A stretch of DNA of 64,000 nt. Source: Nelumbo lutea. Taxonomy: Eukaryota > Streptophyta > Magnoliopsida > Proteales > Nelumbonaceae. The notes below the pieces were generated by a model. That model made no database searches, had not been told where the DNA came from, and was given only the letters and a program-made list of their open reading frames with translations. The DNA lies in NCBI GenBank assembly GCA_022828595.1, contig JAKGHH010000001.1:118432999-118496998 (forward strand), in the 5' to 3' direction. The position numbers and the translations under genes are program-made. Each line of letters opens with the position of its first letter. Within the stretch, counting starts at the first letter, position 1. This document shows positions 46,347-64,000 of the stretch, piece after piece.

Positions 46347-48122
46347 TATAAATTACACAGACCCTGTACTATGGGGGAGTGACAAAAAACCCCTACACTT
46401 TTTTTGCGACAAAGTCCCCCTTGAACTTTGACTGTTAGAAAAAGACCCCCCTTTGTTAGCTTCCATCTTTTTATAAGGCTTATCCAAGCACCAGATGCTT
46501 CGCAATTTGCACCATGACAGTAGGGTTGTTCATGAAATCGATTAAACCAATCAATCTGACCAATCCAACCCAATTCGGCCCAAATTGGACAGTTTTCAAA
46601 TAGAATCCGAAAAATTAGGTAAATTTCAGTTTGATAATGTATAAATGATAAAAAACAAATCGACTCGATTGTCGCATACGATTATAGTTGTTAGTACTTC
46701 TTTTTTCTTCATGCTTTTTACATCTCCTATAAAAGTAAAACCTTAAAAATGTAAAAAACTGAACAAAAGTTTACACCAACCTATCGTCATTTAATTTTTA
46801 ATAAAATAAGTGTCATTTATAAAGTGATGTTACAAGAATAAGGGCTGACAATATATTTATTGCCGCTGTCAGAAAAGATGTTAAACAATAAAAAAAAAAA
46901 AAAAAACAAAGGCAGACAATTGCAGAATTACACGCGAAAATTGAAAAAATCTTTTCTCGTTCAACAACTGAAGCTATTAGGGATTAACACACTGCTGTGC
47001 AACGGAAATCACACAATAGATAAAAGAACCCGGAGGCTGTCGGACGGAAATCACTACACACATGTGCTGCCTCATCAAGAACGTAATACCCACCTTCCAA
47101 GCAAAGTCGTAGATGAATCTAGCAGCAGTAGATCGCTCTTCCTTCTCTGCCAGGAGCTGCACCATGACCACCGTTGCTTCCACCATCAAACACAAACCAC
47201 TTGGAAGGCGCATGTCGCTCATCTAATCGTTGTTCCACAGAGCTCAATGGCACATGACATTGCCAAGAAGCATGAGCTCATTGCTTGTACGATCTTCGCC
47301 AAGTAAGATCAACTGGTTCGCCTACAACAAAAACCAGGTCCTCGTTCTAGAAGAAACGACGAGATGTGATTGCTCGTAGCCTGTCTGCTTCGTATGAACT
47401 GAAACCCCAACTGTGCCTTTCACTCGTACATCAAGCGTCGTTGCTGGTGGATGATTCGAAGCAAGGTGGAGGTCTTAAGCTTCAGCCTTCAAGCACGCAA
47501 AGGGAGCAAACACAATACTCTGCGGCGGAATTCACATAGTAATTTTGCCGGGTTCTTTAAATTCAAGCATGTGTTTGTTACCGACGGAGACGGTGCCATA
47601 GGGGCAACATTCCGATGGGGACGAACTGCTTGGGGCAACATTTCGGTGAGGACGAAGTGACAAACTACTCTCAACTCTCGCTGCCACCGCAGGGGCCAGG
47701 GCCAACATTCCAGCGAAGACGAACTACTCTCAGATCTCGCTGCCACTGTAGGTAGGGGCAACATTTTGACACTCCTCGTCCAATATTTGCTCTTATTTAT
47801 TTTTTTGGGCAATGTTTGGGGGATTGAAAATGCCCCGAGTTGATAAGGATTTGGAGGAATTGGAATTCCGTAGAAATGTCACTGGTTAGTATTATTTTGA
47901 CTTGTGAAGAAAGTAAGGGCAAGAAAAAGAAAATAGAAGAAGTTTATGTAGGTATTTTGGTCATTTAATGCCTTCCCTTATCTGACTTAATGGCCAACGG
48001 GGTATTTGCCTAATAGCCAAAATTCACGAGATACTTGTCACACACACACACAAAAAAAAAAAAATAGTGCAGTGGGGTCTTTATCATTAACCTCATAGTA
48101 AGGGAGTCCATTTAATTTACCC
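46347..48122. mobile_element. TIR element related to the one at 37657, unidentified cargo
   Basis: The left end ataaattacacagaccctgt at about 46347 and the right end ggagtccatttaatttaccc, ending at 48122, are diverged versions of the TIRs at 37657/39310. They share internal motifs such as gtactatggggg and the acaaagtcccccttgaa repeat. The interior (about 46870-47760) is GC-richer than its surroundings and on the minus strand shows short frames such as EATVVMVQLLAEKEERSTAA. I could not assign it to a family. Confidence 0.55.
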
Positions 48123-49192
48123 GTAGAAGAACATGGGTAAATGCACTATCCAAGTAAATGCAAGTTTTTACTACCAAAGAATTACCTGGGCAGGTAAGGC
48201 TCCATTTGGTTTGTGGGATGGGGATGAGAAAAAAATGGAATGCAAGATCCCAAAATTATGAAATAGGGGTCACACCAAAACCATGCGGCCCCAGTGATAA
48301 ATCTCGATTTTCTTCATCTTCATCCTCTGCCCCGCCACTGTTGTACCACCGCCACTGCTGCACCACCACCGTTGCTAGTAAAACCCAGATTGGCGCAACC
48401 ACAGAACATAGGTTTTCTGCCATGGTAGAACTTAGATCTGAATTCGCAGACAGATCGGAGCTTCAGTCATGGAATTCTGTCTCTCCCTCCATCTTCCTCT
48501 TCTCTCTTCTCCCTCGTAACAGTGTTTTTCTATTATAAGGTAATTTTTTTACACTTTTCCATCCCACCCAAATCTTACCACAAACCAAACGGAGCCTAAG
48601 TAACTTACCCAAAAATAAAAAGGGCCTATGATGGCTGGTACCATTAATGTGAGGCATGGAAAAAACTGCTCGTTAATGGCCCAAAACAAATGTTTACAAG
48701 TGAATGCATATACACAAACGCTTAAACAGAAATCAGACTTGCTTCGCAGGTATGACAAATGGAAACAAATCAGCAGAACCCATTCAAGCAATCATCTTTA
48801 TTCTATACTTAAAAAGTCACAGTACCATTACCATCCTTACAAGATCTCAGAGGTGAACCAGCAATCATAATCTCCTAAGCTATATGATAGCCTCAGCTAC
48901 CAAATGGTATGGTTGTAATACTCAAATTTGTTTAGTCCTTGTTACTTCTTAGCGCTTTCCTATATGAAACTTGAAATAATGGCATACACATTCTTTCCAT
49001 CTGAAAAGGGCATACAAATGCTTGATGCATACATGTTTGCTCTTGTCCAGAAACCAAAATTTTTTCCCACAATCCTCATCTGTTAGACAACTTTGTAGGT
49101 GTCCTTGTGGTTAACAAATGGATTTTACTCTGAAGATATTATGATAAACCCCATCATGGTTTGCCATCACGGAGAAGGCAGCTATTGATAAA
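48123..49192. other. Intergenic DNA and 3' flank of CPR
   Basis: No gene is seen. Positions 48196-48600 may be a MITE-like unit, with ctccatttggtttgtgggat near 48200 and ccacaaaccaaacggagcct near 48576 as inverted ends. The 3' UTR of the reductase gene presumably lies between about 48850 and 49192. Confidence 0.5.
48202..48597. mobile_element. Putative MITE next to the CPR 3' end
   Basis: The left end aggctccatttggtttgtgg (starting about 48197) pairs with the right end ccacaaaccaaacggagcct, ending about 48597. This gives a TIR of about 20 bp with one mismatch around a 400-bp interior. Flanks are gggcaggta and aagtaact, and no convincing target duplication is seen. The superfamily is undetermined. 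Confidence 0.6.
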
Positions 49193-63364
<14,172 letters not shown>

Positions 63365-64000
63365 GGTGTCTCGAATGTACAAAGTGCGCGAGCAGAGAGA
63401 GTTATTACTGGAGAGAGATAATCAGCAGACAGACAACAAGGAAAATTTTACGAGAACACGACGCTTCTCTCCGAGCTTCTCGAACCCTAGAAAAGGATGG
63501 GAGAAGCGGAGAGGCGCCCCGGCCGTCGACAACAGCGACCAGTATTGTACGTCTCCCTCTCTCCCTCTCGCTCTCGCTCCCTCTCTCTGACAATCTGACA
63601 AGGAGATCCTTCAAACATTATTGTGCGATTTGCGAGAAGAGGATCTTTGATCTTTCTCCATTGGACTATTTTACCCTTCATTATTTGAGGATATCCCAGA
63701 TAAATCCAACTTCCCCTATCTGCAACCAACTACGGTATTTGGCTGCATGCGCTGGCCCGCTGGGTTGAACGGGTTGATCGGCTTAATTCGCATCCTCCCG
63801 GTTCCAACACAGATATCAGTGCTCGTTTGGGGAATTCGGGTCCAGTCCTTCACAGTTCACACCGTCCTCACAACGTTTTGCAACTGTGTATTCGAAATAT
63901 CTTTTAAGTTGTATATTTTTATTTATTGGGAGATATTATGAATGCACAATTACAAGTGGCTGTGGGTATGGTGTGTGGAGAGTTGGGATGGACTCCCTTT
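63365..64000 (-). promoter_or_regulatory. 5' leader and promoter region of CPR
   Basis: Directly upstream of the start, the minus strand is purine-rich (a gagagaggga-type tract, the complement of 63549-63590), which is common in plant leaders. No certain TATA box was found. The region beyond about 63720 shows no gene. Confidence 0.45.

Overview
The window is nuclear DNA from a flowering plant. Two intron-rich host genes are split by GT..AG introns, and most of the remaining sequence is plant transposable elements: Ty3/gypsy and Ty1/copia LTR retrotransposons, plant LINEs whose ORF2 ends in an RNase H domain, GC-rich hAT-type MITEs, and TIR elements carrying pieces of host genes. The species cannot be fixed from the sequence. 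The TE-filled introns of 7 kb and more suggest a eudicot or early-diverging lineage with large introns, and this is only an inference.

Layout. Positions 1-5912 hold a decayed minus-strand gypsy element whose 3' part lies outside the window. A 484-bp hAT-type MITE sits at 6135-6618 with an 8-bp target duplication. Positions 7943-19346 hold a complete plus-strand gypsy element of the same family. Its gag-pol is broken, but between pol and the 3' LTR it carries an antisense, spliced, three-exon gene with its own TATA box. A second MITE landed exactly on a splice acceptor of that gene.

Positions 20611-35472 hold a plus-strand nucleobase-ascorbate transporter gene of the NAT11 type. It has ten exons, all in phase, and encodes 750 residues. 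Its 7.4-kb intron 6 contains a fairly young copia element (26504-31881, 5-bp TSD) and a 5'-truncated LINE (32077-32878, 18-bp TSD).

Positions 35473-49192 are AT-rich intergenic DNA with three TIR-bounded elements. One carries the 3' part of a HOOKLESS1-like N-acetyltransferase gene, one carries a broken phenylalanine ammonia-lyase copy, and one carries cargo I could not identify. An AT-rich minisatellite lies at about 43.0-43.7 kb.

Positions 49193-63364 hold a minus-strand NADPH-cytochrome P450 reductase gene with 18 exons, all in phase, encoding 691 residues. Its 7.5-kb intron 6 is a collection of LINE pieces, a TIR element and a solo LTR that splits one copy of a tandem duplication. Its intron 1 contains a small minus-strand LTR element without recognisable coding capacity.

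The two host genes are unrelated in pathway. NAT11 is a predicted plasma-membrane purine/pyrimidine-type permease. CPR is the ER-anchored electron donor to cytochrome P450s. Both keep a clean reading frame across the splice sites despite heavy intronic TE load. No RNA genes or CRISPR arrays were recognised.
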